The notes beneath the pieces are model-generated. The model did not search any database and was not told the origin of the DNA. It worked only from the letters and a program-made list of their open reading frames with translations. Shown piece by piece: positions 34,855 through 43,062 of a DNA stretch of 64,000 bases (the stretch's first letter is position 1; each line of letters begins with the position of its first letter). A program made the translations under genes and the position numbers. Source of the stretch: Pseudomonas turukhanskensis (GTDB taxonomy: Bacteria > Pseudomonadota > Gammaproteobacteria > Pseudomonadales > Pseudomonadaceae); assembly GCF_027922365.1 (NCBI RefSeq), contig NZ_BSFN01000003.1:87383-151382 (forward strand), read 5' to 3'.

Positions 34855-34866
34855 CCGAGGATCACC

Positions 34867-35577
34867 ATGAACTTTGTGAACAACTGGAGTCGGCCGATTG
34901 CGCTGGCTGCCGGCGCCGGCACGTTGTCCGGCGTTACCGGCTTGGCAGATGGCGAATACACGCTGACCTTCACTGACTCAGCGACCGCACCCACCAGGTG
35001 GGAAATTGTGTTCGCTGTCTTGGCTGGGGGCACTGCCACTCTGCAGCGCGCCCAGGAAGGCACCACGGATCAGGAGTGGCCGGCGGGCAGCATTGCTTAC
35101 TGTTCGGTTACTGCCGGTGTGTTGCTGGAGGTGTTCGATAAGCTGGCCGTTTACGCCGAGCAGATTTCTAGTCTGGAAGAGCGGGTCACCGCTCTTGAGC
35201 CAGCACCCGCGCTGCCGGTGTTCTCCGGCATGCAAATCGACAAGACGTCGGGCGTCTTCGAAAGCTCGACAGTGAACCAGATCACGCTGTCGTTCGAGTA
35301 CAACGCTGTGAAAGTGCTCGATACCGGCGATCTCGTGCCCGTCTTCGGCGTTCAAGAAAGCACCGAATACGGGGCTGCAAACCTCATTGATGGTGAGACA
35401 ACTGCCCGTTTCATGCTGGCAGAAGGTGTTGATCTCCCGCCTCACGACGACATTCACGCCACGTTCTACGGCCTGCCAGATGCAGTAATCAGCCTCGTTG
35501 ACCAGTTCGGAGAGATCTACGCCAGTCAGGCCACGGGATCCGAGAACGGCGGGGTCAGCTGGACTGTCACCCCCTAG
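34867..35577 (+). CDS. Fibre-region structural protein
   Basis: 236 residues: an N-terminal beta domain (TGLADGEYTLTFTDSATAPTRWEIVFAVLAGGTATLQRAQEGTTDQEWPAGS), a short coiled coil (KLAVYAEQISSLEERVTALE) and a C-terminal beta domain. The coiled coil suggests a trimer. Likely a tail or fibre attachment protein. Confidence 0.65.
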   Translation: MNFVNNWSRPIALAAGAGTLSGVTGLADGEYTLTFTDSATAPTRWEIVFAVLAGGTATLQRAQEGTTDQEWPAGSIAYCSVTAGVLLEVFDKLAVYAEQISSLEERVTALEPAPALPVFSGMQIDKTSGVFESSTVNQITLSFEYNAVKVLDTGDLVPVFGVQESTEYGAANLIDGETTARFMLAEGVDLPPHDDIHATFYGLPDAVISLVDQFGEIYASQATGSENGGVSWTVTP

Positions 35578-35612
35578 CTTTCAACTTCCCAAATACCTAG
35601 GAGTAGCCAGCC

Positions 35613-36398
35613 ATGCAGCCGGCCAGCATCCCCCTGTCCATCGTTCAGGGCGCGACACTTCGCGAATCCATTCGCGTTATGCAGTCCACGTTTGAATACC
35701 GGCCAATCGCTGCGATATCTGCCACTGCCCCCGTGCTGCTCACTGTTGCCCACGAGCTTCCGAAGGATTGGCCGGTATGGATTCAGAACGTCCAGGGCCT
35801 GCCAGAACTCAACCGAGCGTTCAACCAGGCGCAGTTGCTCGCCTCAGTGATCGATGCAGACACGTTGGAAATCAACGCCATATCCGGAGTCGGCCGGAAG
35901 GGTGCCGGCGGCATGCTCATTTATCACCCGCCCGTGGACCTGACCGGCGCCACCGCTGTGCTGCAGGTGTTGGACGAGAAGGGCGCCAAGGTGTTGGAAG
36001 TCGCACCGGAAGTGCACGCCGCTGGCTGGATCGATATCAACCTGACCGCCACCGAAACTTCTGCCCTCACCTGGCGAAAGGGTACTTGGCTGCTCAACGC
36101 GCTAATGCCGAACGGCGAGGTTCTTTCGCTGTTCACCGGCCCTGCCGAGGTCGTGCCCCCGGGCACGTCGCCGAAGCTTTCCGCTATCTCGTCTGGCTTT
36201 GTTTACACCTTCGGCACCCAGGGCCCGGCTGGCTCCGGCGACTCGGCCGAGTTGCTTGCATTGATCGCCGCTCAGCAGCAGCAAATTGACGAGATCTTCG
36301 CTCTTGTGGGCGGTGGTGAGTCCCCTGTTTTCGTCCTCTCTGGTGAGGACTTCGTAATGTCAGGCGAAAACTTCGTCGTCAGCTCTGGAGTGCATTAA
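35613..36398 (+). CDS. Baseplate/fibre connector-like protein
   Basis: 261 residues. The first part (IPLSIVQGATLRESIRV...) and VDLTGATAVLQVLDEKGAKVLEV...LTATETSALTWRKGTWLLNALMPNGEVLSLFTGPAEV look like a BppU-type baseplate beta domain. A short coiled coil (LLALIAAQQQQIDEIFALVGG) and a repeat-like end (FVLSGEDFVMSGENFVVSSG) follow. Probably links the fibre to the tail tip. Confidence 0.6.
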   Translation: MQPASIPLSIVQGATLRESIRVMQSTFEYRPIAAISATAPVLLTVAHELPKDWPVWIQNVQGLPELNRAFNQAQLLASVIDADTLEINAISGVGRKGAGGMLIYHPPVDLTGATAVLQVLDEKGAKVLEVAPEVHAAGWIDINLTATETSALTWRKGTWLLNALMPNGEVLSLFTGPAEVVPPGTSPKLSAISSGFVYTFGTQGPAGSGDSAELLALIAAQQQQIDEIFALVGGGESPVFVLSGEDFVMSGENFVVSSGVH

Positions 36399-36400
36399 AA

Positions 36401-37273
36401 ATGGCAAATGTTCAAATTGTGGCAGAGCTGGAACGGCTGCAGGTGGCTCACCTAAGCGATGTGAATGCTCGCGCCACTGCTGCCCAGGGTGCCAAGGCGG
36501 ATGCAGCCTTGCCCGCTGCGGAAGTCGGTCAAAGCGTTGCATCGTTGGTCGGCGGCAAGGTGCCTGCCGGGCAACTGCCATCCTTTGTCGATGACGTTCT
36601 GGAGTTTGCCAACCTTGCGGCGTTTCCTGCTTCTGGTGAGTCAGGAAAGATTTACTTGGCAATCAACGGCGGCGACAACCCGTCGAATCCTACGAAGCAG
36701 TACCGCTGGACCGGCACGGCATACATGCACATTCCGGCTTCGCCGGGCACCACGGACGATGTGCCCGAGGGCGCCAACAACAAATACTTTTCTGCGGTCC
36801 TCGCGCGTGCCGTGACCCTCGGCTCGCTGGCATTGACCAACGCCGCGATCCTGGCCGGCGATACCTTTGAGGTCATGTTCGGCAAGCTTCAGGCGCAGAT
36901 CAATGCGCTCAAATCCGCCCAAACCTGCATCCCCATTGCGTGCAGCGACGAAACAACTGCGCTCACCGCCGGCGCCGCCAAGGTCACCTTCCGTATGCCT
37001 TTCGCCATGACCAACGTGTCGGTGCGCGCAAGCCTTACCGTGCCTCAGACCAGTGGGGCGCTGCTCACCATTGATGTGAAAGAGGGCGGGGTTTCGCTGT
37101 TCTCCACCAAGCCTACGTTCGACAACGCAGAAAAGAGCACCACGACGGCGCTCGCGCCTGCGCAAATGACCGACACCACCCTCGCTGATGATGCAGAAAT
37201 CACCATCGACATTAGCCAGATCGGCGACGGCACCGCCAAAGGCTTGAAGGTGTACATCCTGGGGAACAAGTGA
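36401..37273 (+). CDS. Tail fibre protein
   Basis: 290 residues. Opens with the helix VQIVAELERLQVAHLSDVNARATAAQGAKADAALP, common in fibre stems. Next comes a GKIYLAINGGDNPSNPTKQYRWTGTAYMHIP unit typical of fibre shafts, then a beta C-terminal domain. Its TGA overlaps the spike ATG (TGATG). Confidence 0.7.
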   Translation: MANVQIVAELERLQVAHLSDVNARATAAQGAKADAALPAAEVGQSVASLVGGKVPAGQLPSFVDDVLEFANLAAFPASGESGKIYLAINGGDNPSNPTKQYRWTGTAYMHIPASPGTTDDVPEGANNKYFSAVLARAVTLGSLALTNAAILAGDTFEVMFGKLQAQINALKSAQTCIPIACSDETTALTAGAAKVTFRMPFAMTNVSVRASLTVPQTSGALLTIDVKEGGVSLFSTKPTFDNAEKSTTTALAPAQMTDTTLADDAEITIDISQIGDGTAKGLKVYILGNK

Positions 37274-39480
37274 TGCTGATGAATCCCTACCGGTACGTTG
37301 TGCCGGCCATTGAGTCGAATGCTCCGGCCAAAAACTGGCGGCTGCCCATCAGCGCCGCTGTCGACAGTTTGGGTGATACGACCCTGCAGACCTCGCTGGT
37401 CAACTCGGCGGCGGCTCTCTCATTCCCCAGTTACACTGTGGCCACCGGCACGACTCGGACGGTTACGCAGGATATCGAAGCCGTAACCAGCCCCGGCGCC
37501 CTGCTCTATTTCATATTCGACCAGGTAGTCACCCCGACGGCGCAACGGTCGTTTGATGGCGGCACCACCTGGCAAGACCTGACGTTCAATATTTCCAGCT
37601 ACCAGGGCGGCGACATCACGACGGCGGTTAAGCGCGGTCAAATGATCGAAATCCCAGCCGGCGCAGCGTCCAAAGTGCGCCTCAGCGTGGCGAATGCCTC
37701 TGGCTCACTGGCAACCGTCTATTTGAAAATGCACCAGCGGCCAGCGATCGGTAAGGCTGACGCCTGGGTGCACCACGGCGCATCGCTTGAATCGACTATG
37801 CCCAGCCTGCAAATGATTCAGGCCTGGCGGGCGGCGTTCCCCGACTTTGACCCGATATTTTTCAACTGGGCGCAGAGCAGCCAGAGCGGCGCTCGCGTCA
37901 AGGCACTGGTTGATGATTCGATAACCCGTATCCCGTGGGTCCATAACTACCTGTTCGATATCGGCGGTAACGATGTAACCAGTGGTCGCCCATATGTGCA
38001 GGGTGTCACCACGTTGCCTAGCTTCGGTCAGGCCTTGGATGCCATCAACGCAGCCGGCCACCTGGCATTGCCGTGCAATATCTCCTATCGCAACTATACC
38101 GGCGCGCCAGCGGTGAACGGCGGGGCTAATCAGGAAAACGGCTCGGCACCGTACAACGTAAACATCATCATCCCCACCATGTTGCAAAAAACCCCGTGGG
38201 CTGTTGATCCGGTCTTAGGTATCGCGCGCCTCGACTGGTACAACGCGGTAATGGTCAATCGAGAGCTTCTGTCGGACGACGTGCATCACTCGGACGCCAT
38301 GCGGGCGACTGTTACCATCCCGCTATATGCAGACGTTTACGCTCGATATGTCTATACCGGGGCATGGCCGCTCGGCTTTATGGAGCAGCAGGTGGCTAAA
38401 GTCGAAACGCTCAAGGTTGACAAGGATTACAGCCGAGCGGTTGAAATGTTCACCTTCACGCCCGACAGCGCCGGGAAAGCTGCGCTGCTCGCTCGCTTGA
38501 ATGCCGCACTGGTGCTGCCTGCAAATACAGCGGCGCCAGCCTTGAGCGGTGCGTTTGTGGTTGGCGCGATAGTCAACGGCACCCCCGGCACCTGGGCGGG
38601 CTTCCCGACCCCAACCCTCGCCTATCAGTGGTACGCTGACGGGGTAGCTATCAGCGGCGCAACGGCGACCGCCTACACCATCACGTCGGCAGAACTCGGC
38701 AAGGTGTTGAAATTCCGGGTTACTGCCACTAACGCCAAGGGCTCGACCTCGGTAGATAGCGCCAACAGCGCCGCAGTGACAGCCGGCAGCAGTTACGACC
38801 CACTGACGCAAACCTTGCTGGCGCGCATGACCGCCCAGCCCACCGTGACGCAGGCGAACAAGATTGACACCTTGATGAAGGTGCTCAAGACGATGAACCG
38901 CACTGCGTTCGGCATGTTCGCCGCTCACGATAAGCAGGCGGCGCTTTTGGATTGGGTTCGCAGCGACGTTACCTTCACCTTGAGCGCACAAGAGCCGGCT
39001 TTCACTGCGCTCGGCGGCTTCAAGGGAACGGGTTCGTCTATCGGCATCGACTTGAAATGCACCTTGAACGCCATCGCTGGCTACACGCAGAACAGTGGCT
39101 CGTATGGCTTCGGGATCAGCATTTTGGGCAGTGGCCCCATCATCGGGCAGCTGGAGTCAGGCGCGCCGGTCTACTCGACAACGCCAAGTTCGTTCCGACA
39201 TAACAACGGCTCTGGCTCAGTGGTGTCGGCAACCGCACTGGCGGTCGGCAACTTCATCGTGACGCGCACTGCATCAACTGGTTTCACCATCCGCAAGGAT
39301 CAGGTGGCCCGCGAGACGGCTACGCAGGTTTCTGCAGCGCTGGGTGCAACATCGCTGGCTGGGCTTCGTGCGGTGAACGTTACCGGGACGCACCAGATGA
39401 GCCACTTCCATATCGGCCCATCTCTCACCGACGCACAAGAGCTGGAGCTCAACGCCGCGATCGCTACCTATCTGGCATAA
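37273..39480 (+). CDS. Tail spike with SGNH esterase and Ig-like domains
   Basis: 735 residues from the ATG at 37273. Residues about 155-385 form an SGNH/GDSL hydrolase: Ser171 in HHGASLES, GGND at 231-234 and the D-x-x-H triad end at Asp335/His338 in SDDVHHSD. Then an Ig-like domain (about 420-505: PTLAYQWYADGVAISGATATAYTI). Last comes a concanavalin-like C-terminal domain ending HFHIGPSLTDAQELELNAAIATYL. It probably removes acyl groups from surface polysaccharide during adsorption. Largest of the distal tail proteins and the likely host-range determinant. Confidence 0.85.
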   Translation: MLMNPYRYVVPAIESNAPAKNWRLPISAAVDSLGDTTLQTSLVNSAAALSFPSYTVATGTTRTVTQDIEAVTSPGALLYFIFDQVVTPTAQRSFDGGTTWQDLTFNISSYQGGDITTAVKRGQMIEIPAGAASKVRLSVANASGSLATVYLKMHQRPAIGKADAWVHHGASLESTMPSLQMIQAWRAAFPDFDPIFFNWAQSSQSGARVKALVDDSITRIPWVHNYLFDIGGNDVTSGRPYVQGVTTLPSFGQALDAINAAGHLALPCNISYRNYTGAPAVNGGANQENGSAPYNVNIIIPTMLQKTPWAVDPVLGIARLDWYNAVMVNRELLSDDVHHSDAMRATVTIPLYADVYARYVYTGAWPLGFMEQQVAKVETLKVDKDYSRAVEMFTFTPDSAGKAALLARLNAALVLPANTAAPALSGAFVVGAIVNGTPGTWAGFPTPTLAYQWYADGVAISGATATAYTITSAELGKVLKFRVTATNAKGSTSVDSANSAAVTAGSSYDPLTQTLLARMTAQPTVTQANKIDTLMKVLKTMNRTAFGMFAAHDKQAALLDWVRSDVTFTLSAQEPAFTALGGFKGTGSSIGIDLKCTLNAIAGYTQNSGSYGFGISILGSGPIIGQLESGAPVYSTTPSSFRHNNGSGSVVSATALAVGNFIVTRTASTGFTIRKDQVARETATQVSAALGATSLAGLRAVNVTGTHQMSHFHIGPSLTDAQELELNAAIATYLA

Positions 39481-39496
39481 GCCACACCCGCCACCC

Positions 39497-39522
39497 AAGC
39501 CCGCTGCGCGCGGGCTTTATTT
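39497..39522 (+). terminator. Terminator after the spike gene
   Basis: AAGCCCGC/GCGGGCTT with loop TGCGC and TATTTT. Separates structural from lysis genes. Confidence 0.85.
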
Positions 39523-39537
39523 TGCCTGGAGAAAAGT

Positions 39538-40071
39538 ATGCAACTCACCCTGCAGCAGTTGTTGTTGATCCTGCCCGGCGCCCGCAAAGCGCCTAACGCG
39601 ATCATCGATGCGCTCAATGCCGCCATGGTTCGCTATCGGATCGACTCGCCCGTGCGTGCCGCCGCGTTCCTGGCACAGGTCGGTCATGAATCTGGCCAGT
39701 TGCGCTACTTACGCGAAATCTGGGGGCCCACCCCTGCGCAGGCTCGATACGAAGGCAGGCAAGACCTGGGCAATACCCAGCCCGGCGACGGTAAGCGGTT
39801 CATGGGCCGGGGCCTGATTCAAGTTACTGGCCGGGCAAACTACCAAAAAGCCGGCGCGGCCTTGGGCCTGCCGCTGGAGGACCAGCCGGAACTGCTCGAG
39901 CAACCGGTGCATGCCGCTATGTCGGCCGCCTGGTTCTGGCAGACCCACGGGCTGAACGAGCTGGCGGATGCCGGCCAGTTCCAGACGATCACCCGCCGCA
40001 TCAACGGCGGGCTGAATGGCCAGGCCGAGCGAGTGGCGCTGTGGGAGACGGCCAAGCGGGTGCTGGCATGA
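39538..40071 (+). CDS. Endolysin, glycoside hydrolase family 19 (chitinase/lysozyme-like)
   Basis: 177 residues, single catalytic domain without a signal peptide, so it needs the holin. Catalytic acid Glu51 in VGHESGQLRYLREIW and second Glu60; the GRGLIQVTGRANYQKAG motif and ITRRINGGLNGQAERV are family hallmarks. It hydrolyses peptidoglycan glycan strands at lysis. Overlaps the i-spanin start. Confidence 0.93.
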   Translation: MQLTLQQLLLILPGARKAPNAIIDALNAAMVRYRIDSPVRAAAFLAQVGHESGQLRYLREIWGPTPAQARYEGRQDLGNTQPGDGKRFMGRGLIQVTGRANYQKAGAALGLPLEDQPELLEQPVHAAMSAAWFWQTHGLNELADAGQFQTITRRINGGLNGQAERVALWETAKRVLA

Positions 40072-40445
40072 ATGAAGTCGCCCTGCGAGCACTGGCCTAT
40101 GTGCTGGTGGGAGCGTTGGCTCTTGGCACGGGCTGGCAAGTGCGCGGCTGGAAGGAGGGCAGTGATGACGCCATTCGGCTTGAGGCCAAGCAAGCGGGTG
40201 AGGACCTGGTGCGCCAGGCCGTCGCCAGCGTGGCCGATCAAACCGCCAAGGCCGTGGCCGGCATCAAGGTCACCAACACCACCATATACCAGAAGACCCG
40301 CCATGAAATTATCAAAGAGCCTATGGACCCTGGCTGCCGTCTGCCTGCTGGCTGGATGCGCAACATCAACAACGCGCGATCCGGTGCCGATAGACCAGAG
40401 CCTGCTGCAGCCGTGCCTGGATCTGGCGGCGGTGCCGGTGGCTGA
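40068..40445 (+). CDS. Rz-like inner-membrane spanin
   Basis: 125 residues from the ATG at 40068, overlapping the endolysin stop. One N-terminal membrane helix (ALRALAYVLVGALALGTGWQV), then a helical periplasmic region (EAKQAGEDLVRQAVASVADQTAKAVAGI) and a Pro/Gly-rich end. It pairs with the lipoprotein nested in its 3' half to fuse inner and outer membranes at lysis. Confidence 0.85.
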   Translation: MNEVALRALAYVLVGALALGTGWQVRGWKEGSDDAIRLEAKQAGEDLVRQAVASVADQTAKAVAGIKVTNTTIYQKTRHEIIKEPMDPGCRLPAGWMRNINNARSGADRPEPAAAVPGSGGGAGG

Positions 40446-40575
40446 GGATGGTACCGGTGACCCGGGCGAGTTGACGCTGGCCGACGTGGCGCTGTCCGGC
40501 CAATACCTGGAGTGCCAACGGAACCACCAAGGCCTTATTGAAGCGGTGAAGGCACAGCAACAACTGGGTCGGTAA
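40303..40575 (+). CDS. Rz1-like outer-membrane spanin lipoprotein (nested)
   Basis: 90 residues in a different frame, starting inside the Rz-like gene and extending 130 bases beyond it. Signal MKLSKSLWTLAAVCLLAGCA with lipobox LAGC, then a Pro-containing periplasmic segment. Nested Rz1 genes are typical. The 3' end converges on and overlaps the SRAP gene by 41 bases. Confidence 0.88.
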   Translation: MKLSKSLWTLAAVCLLAGCATSTTRDPVPIDQSLLQPCLDLAAVPVAEDGTGDPGELTLADVALSGQYLECQRNHQGLIEAVKAQQQLGR

Positions 40576-41254
40576 TTCTCTCGATCAGTTCGGGGCCCTG
40601 ATTGCGTGGGCTGCCCACAGCCTTTGGCACTGGGTACCAGGTGAAAGCGTCGGCGCCCAGGCCTTGGCCGCTCGCGATAGCCAGAGCCCGCTCCGGGTCT
40701 GTGGCGGGGTCGAGCCATTCAGCGGCCAGATCTGGGGGCAACACCACGGGGCGACGGTCGTGGATATCCAGCAACCCGGAATCGGCCGCGGCGGTGATGA
40801 TGGTGAAGCCGTCGCCTTCGGCCTGTTCCAGACCCTGGGTGACCTGGCAGAGCGAGGCGAAGAACAGGGGCGCGCCATCCCTGGCCTTGATGAAGTAGGG
40901 CTGCTTTATCTTCGGGTCGTCTGGCTGCTTTACCCATTCATACCAGCCATCGGCCAACGCCAACGCGCGGTGCTTCCAGATCGCCCGGAAGAACTTGCCG
41001 GTGGCCACCGTCTCTACCCTGGCGTTGATCGCCGGCGGCATCTTCCCTTTCGCCCAGTGCGGCGCATATCCCCAGCGAACGGCTTCGGCCGCCAGCCCTT
41101 CACCGGTGTCGTAAAAGATTGGTGCCTTCTGAGTAGGCGCGATGTTGTAGCGCGGGCCTGCCGCCGGATCCGTTCTGTCCTCGATCGGCTGCATGATAGC
41201 CAGCACGTCGCGCCATCTGTTCAGGTCCTGTTCCTTCGCGTATCGCCCACACAT
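40535..41254 (-). CDS. SRAP-domain protein (YedK/HMCES-like)
   Basis: A 239-residue protein of the SOS response-associated peptidase family, which covalently shields abasic sites in single-stranded DNA. Catalytic Cys2 (MCGRY), Asn77 in PPAINARVET, Glu106 in ADGWYEW and His165 in DIHDRRP match the positions in E. coli YedK (Cys2, Asn75, Glu105, His160). The upstream gene, 48 bases away on the same strand, has a LexA-type box, so both are likely SOS-induced together. A phage copy may protect replicating phage DNA after host damage. Confidence 0.93.
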   Translation of the reverse strand: MCGRYAKEQDLNRWRDVLAIMQPIEDRTDPAAGPRYNIAPTQKAPIFYDTGEGLAAEAVRWGYAPHWAKGKMPPAINARVETVATGKFFRAIWKHRALALADGWYEWVKQPDDPKIKQPYFIKARDGAPLFFASLCQVTQGLEQAEGDGFTIITAAADSGLLDIHDRRPVVLPPDLAAEWLDPATDPERALAIASGQGLGADAFTWYPVPKAVGSPRNQGPELIERITDPVVAVPSPLQ

Positions 41255-41302
41255 GTCTTGTCTCCCTTCACGTCAGCCATAAAGCTCAGACATGCCGACG
41301 CG

Positions 41303-41569
41303 CTATGCGTGCGTACTTTGGCTCAGGTCTGGCTGATCGATCTTGGCTGGCCGAGATTCGTGCGCGATGCCTTTCCAATCACGGTGGTATTTCTTGAATT
41401 CGTCGTAAAGCACCCGCCGGGCACCCTCGGTGCCAAACTCGTCAATGAGCATGGCAAGTGCATAGCGTGCGTAGGACTCCACATCATCAAGGAAGATGAC
41501 GTGCGGCTGTTTGGGATTGAAGACGGAAACCATGCTGCTGATCTGCACGGTTCGAAGAGGTTTTAGCAT
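41303..41569 (-). CDS. SOS-box-controlled small protein, unknown function
   Basis: 88 residues from the ATG at 41569, or 76 from the ATG at 41533 (MVSVFNPKQPHVIFLDDVESYARYALAMLI...). Neither start has a strong ribosome site; the operator lies only 11 bases upstream of 41569, so the inner start gives a more normal leader. Alpha/beta, with an acidic FLDDVE. First gene of the pair with the SRAP protein; a damage-response role is inferred from context. Confidence 0.65.
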   Translation of the reverse strand: MLKPLRTVQISSMVSVFNPKQPHVIFLDDVESYARYALAMLIDEFGTEGARRVLYDEFKKYHRDWKGIAHESRPAKIDQPDLSQSTHA

Positions 41570-41580
41570 GGCGCTGACTC

Positions 41581-41604
41581 AATACTGTTTTTATGTACAG
41601 TATT
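41581..41604. promoter_or_regulatory. LexA-type SOS box
   Basis: AATACTG and CAGTATT arms flank a 10-base centre (TTTTTATGTA), giving TACTG-N10-CAGTA, a full match to the gamma-proteobacterial LexA consensus CTG-N10-CAG with symmetric flanks. It is placed immediately upstream of the leftward SRAP operon. Confidence 0.88.
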
Positions 41605-41643
41605 GGGGCGCGCGCGGAATTTCCAGTCTGGCCAGATGAGTAG

Positions 41644-41913
41644 CTACTTCTGCAAGCCTTTTCGCCACTCGCCAGGTTTCCCTTCCAGTAGTTCACCACG
41701 CAACTCAAGCACCAAGGCAGCGATTGCCCGGCTAGTGTTTAGGCCGGCGAGGGGTATGCCTACAAACGACATTCCTTTCTCAGGATGGTCCTTGGGGCTG
41801 ATCTGCACGTTCAGGGAAACTCCATCAGGACAGGTGCAGACGCATTTCTCTGGAAGAAAAGCTTGCTCGATGATTCGGCTTATTTCGAGGGGAGAAAGGG
41901 CGTAACCGTGCAT
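41644..41913 (-). CDS. DUF1652-family protein
   Basis: 89 residues from the ATG at 41913. MHGYALSPLEISRIIEQAFLPEKCVCTC followed by GIPLAGLNTSRAIAALVLELRGEL fits DUF1652, small proteins mostly found in Pseudomonas chromosomes. Unknown function. Its presence in a prophage suggests pick-up from a host chromosome. The start 36 codons further upstream is less likely. Confidence 0.8.
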   Translation of the reverse strand: MHGYALSPLEISRIIEQAFLPEKCVCTCPDGVSLNVQISPKDHPEKGMSFVGIPLAGLNTSRAIAALVLELRGELLEGKPGEWRKGLQK

Positions 41914-42163
41914 GGCTAGTCCTCTTAGCTGTGGCGGGCGAAGCGTTGAATAGTAGTCGAAATGTTTGGATGGGCAAGTAGGGAAGGGGAGCACCCAGAA
42001 CGGGCTGATGGCCTGTACCACTTTTTTTACCGATGACTGGTGAAACGGAGTTAAGCGGTGGAGGCCTGCAGGGGAAATAGCCAGCGACCCTCAAGAGTCA
42101 AGGACGTTGCTCGATTGCTGCACTACTCTGATCTTCTATCCTGGCTGGCCAGAAGATTTCCCT

Positions 42164-42523
42164 ATGAGAAAAAATACACCACCTACCGAGCCAATAGCCG
42201 AACAGTTCGATCTGCTCAAAACCCAGATCGAGAGTATCAGCCATACTTGCGCAACCTTAGCTCAGCTGTTCCGGTCTCGGGCAAGTGCGCCGGACATTCT
42301 CAACGAAGTCCAAATGGCGGAGCACCTCGGAATAAGCAAGCGAGCGATCCAACATCGGAGAACTCGGAGCTTTCTTCAAGCCGGAGTGTGTATCAAGGTT
42401 GATGGGATCTGGTTGTATAGCGTCAGTCGTTACGAGGCGTGGGTACATGGCCTGTGGCAGGAACCCATATCAGCAGGAGCAAGCAAAAAGGCCGCTCGGT
42501 CCCGTGCGATGCGGCTGGTCTAG
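42164..42523 (+). CDS. Putative helix-turn-helix DNA-binding protein
   Basis: 119 residues from the ATG at 42164. A helical N-terminus (AEQFDLLKTQIESISHTCATLAQLF) precedes an excisionase-like winged helix: VQMAEHLGISKRAIQHRRTRSFLQAGVCIKVDGIWLYSVSRYEAWV (about 50-95), and a basic end. Rightward in an accessory block of leftward genes. Could regulate the neighbouring genes; no known family. Confidence 0.6.
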   Translation: MRKNTPPTEPIAEQFDLLKTQIESISHTCATLAQLFRSRASAPDILNEVQMAEHLGISKRAIQHRRTRSFLQAGVCIKVDGIWLYSVSRYEAWVHGLWQEPISAGASKKAARSRAMRLV

Positions 42524-42546
42524 CGATGGTGTTTGAGGACAGGAAA

Positions 42547-42735
42547 ATGGGTGAGTTAACAGAGACCGAGAAGAAATTGGCAGTGCTCGTGATTCGCGAA
42601 ATGGACAAGAATCGACGGAGCATCAAGGATCTTGAACGAGGTGCCGATGCGGTTTTGAAGGTGTTCCGCAAGGTTACGTCTCCGCCAAAACGTAGCCTGC
42701 TTAAGCGACTGCTACTTCCCTTCGGTAGAATTTGA
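42547..42735 (+). CDS. Small basic phage protein
   Basis: 62 residues from the ATG at 42547, or 69 from 42526. Helical (LTETEKKLAVLVIREMDKNRRSIKDLERGADAVLKVF) with a very basic end (PPKRSLLKRLLLPFGRI). Follows the HTH gene closely. No family recognised. Confidence 0.5.
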   Translation: MGELTETEKKLAVLVIREMDKNRRSIKDLERGADAVLKVFRKVTSPPKRSLLKRLLLPFGRI

Positions 42736-42746
42736 TTCGATAAGAA

Positions 42747-43010
42747 CTAAGGTCTGGACCTTGCTTTACCAAGCCGCAACTGAGGTTCTTTCTTGGGCGC
42801 ATCGCCCAGAATTTCGGGACCGTATTTGTCGTCGGTATTCGGCCTGAGACCACCCGCATAGTTAACCAGGTCCACGGTTGTCCAAATCACGTTTCGCCCA
42901 TAGAAAAAACGGATGCCTTGCGAGCGAAGTGATCGTTCGATGTCGCTGCGCCGGGTATATCCGGTAGTACGTTGGAGGTCTTCGAAACTAAGCAACCGGC
43001 CACCAGTCAT
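42747..43010 (-). CDS. DUF4224-like small protein near attR
   Basis: 87 residues: RLLSFEDLQRTTGYTRRSDIERSLRSQGIRFFYGRNVIWTTVDLVNYAGG resembles the DUF4224 pattern of the gene at 17493. Charged tail PKKEPQLRLGKARSRP. DNA binding plausible. Converges on the small basic protein gene. Confidence 0.6.
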   Translation of the reverse strand: MTGGRLLSFEDLQRTTGYTRRSDIERSLRSQGIRFFYGRNVIWTTVDLVNYAGGLRPNTDDKYGPEILGDAPKKEPQLRLGKARSRP

Positions 43011-43062
43011 GAGAATCCTCCATCTGCAGATACTTCGCAGCAGTGCAGTTCTGCTAGGTATT

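Noticed and set aside
40664..41566. 300-codon rightward frame opposite the SRAP operon
   Set aside because: Shadow of the SRAP gene and its partner, which have catalytic residues and a LexA box in the correct orientation.
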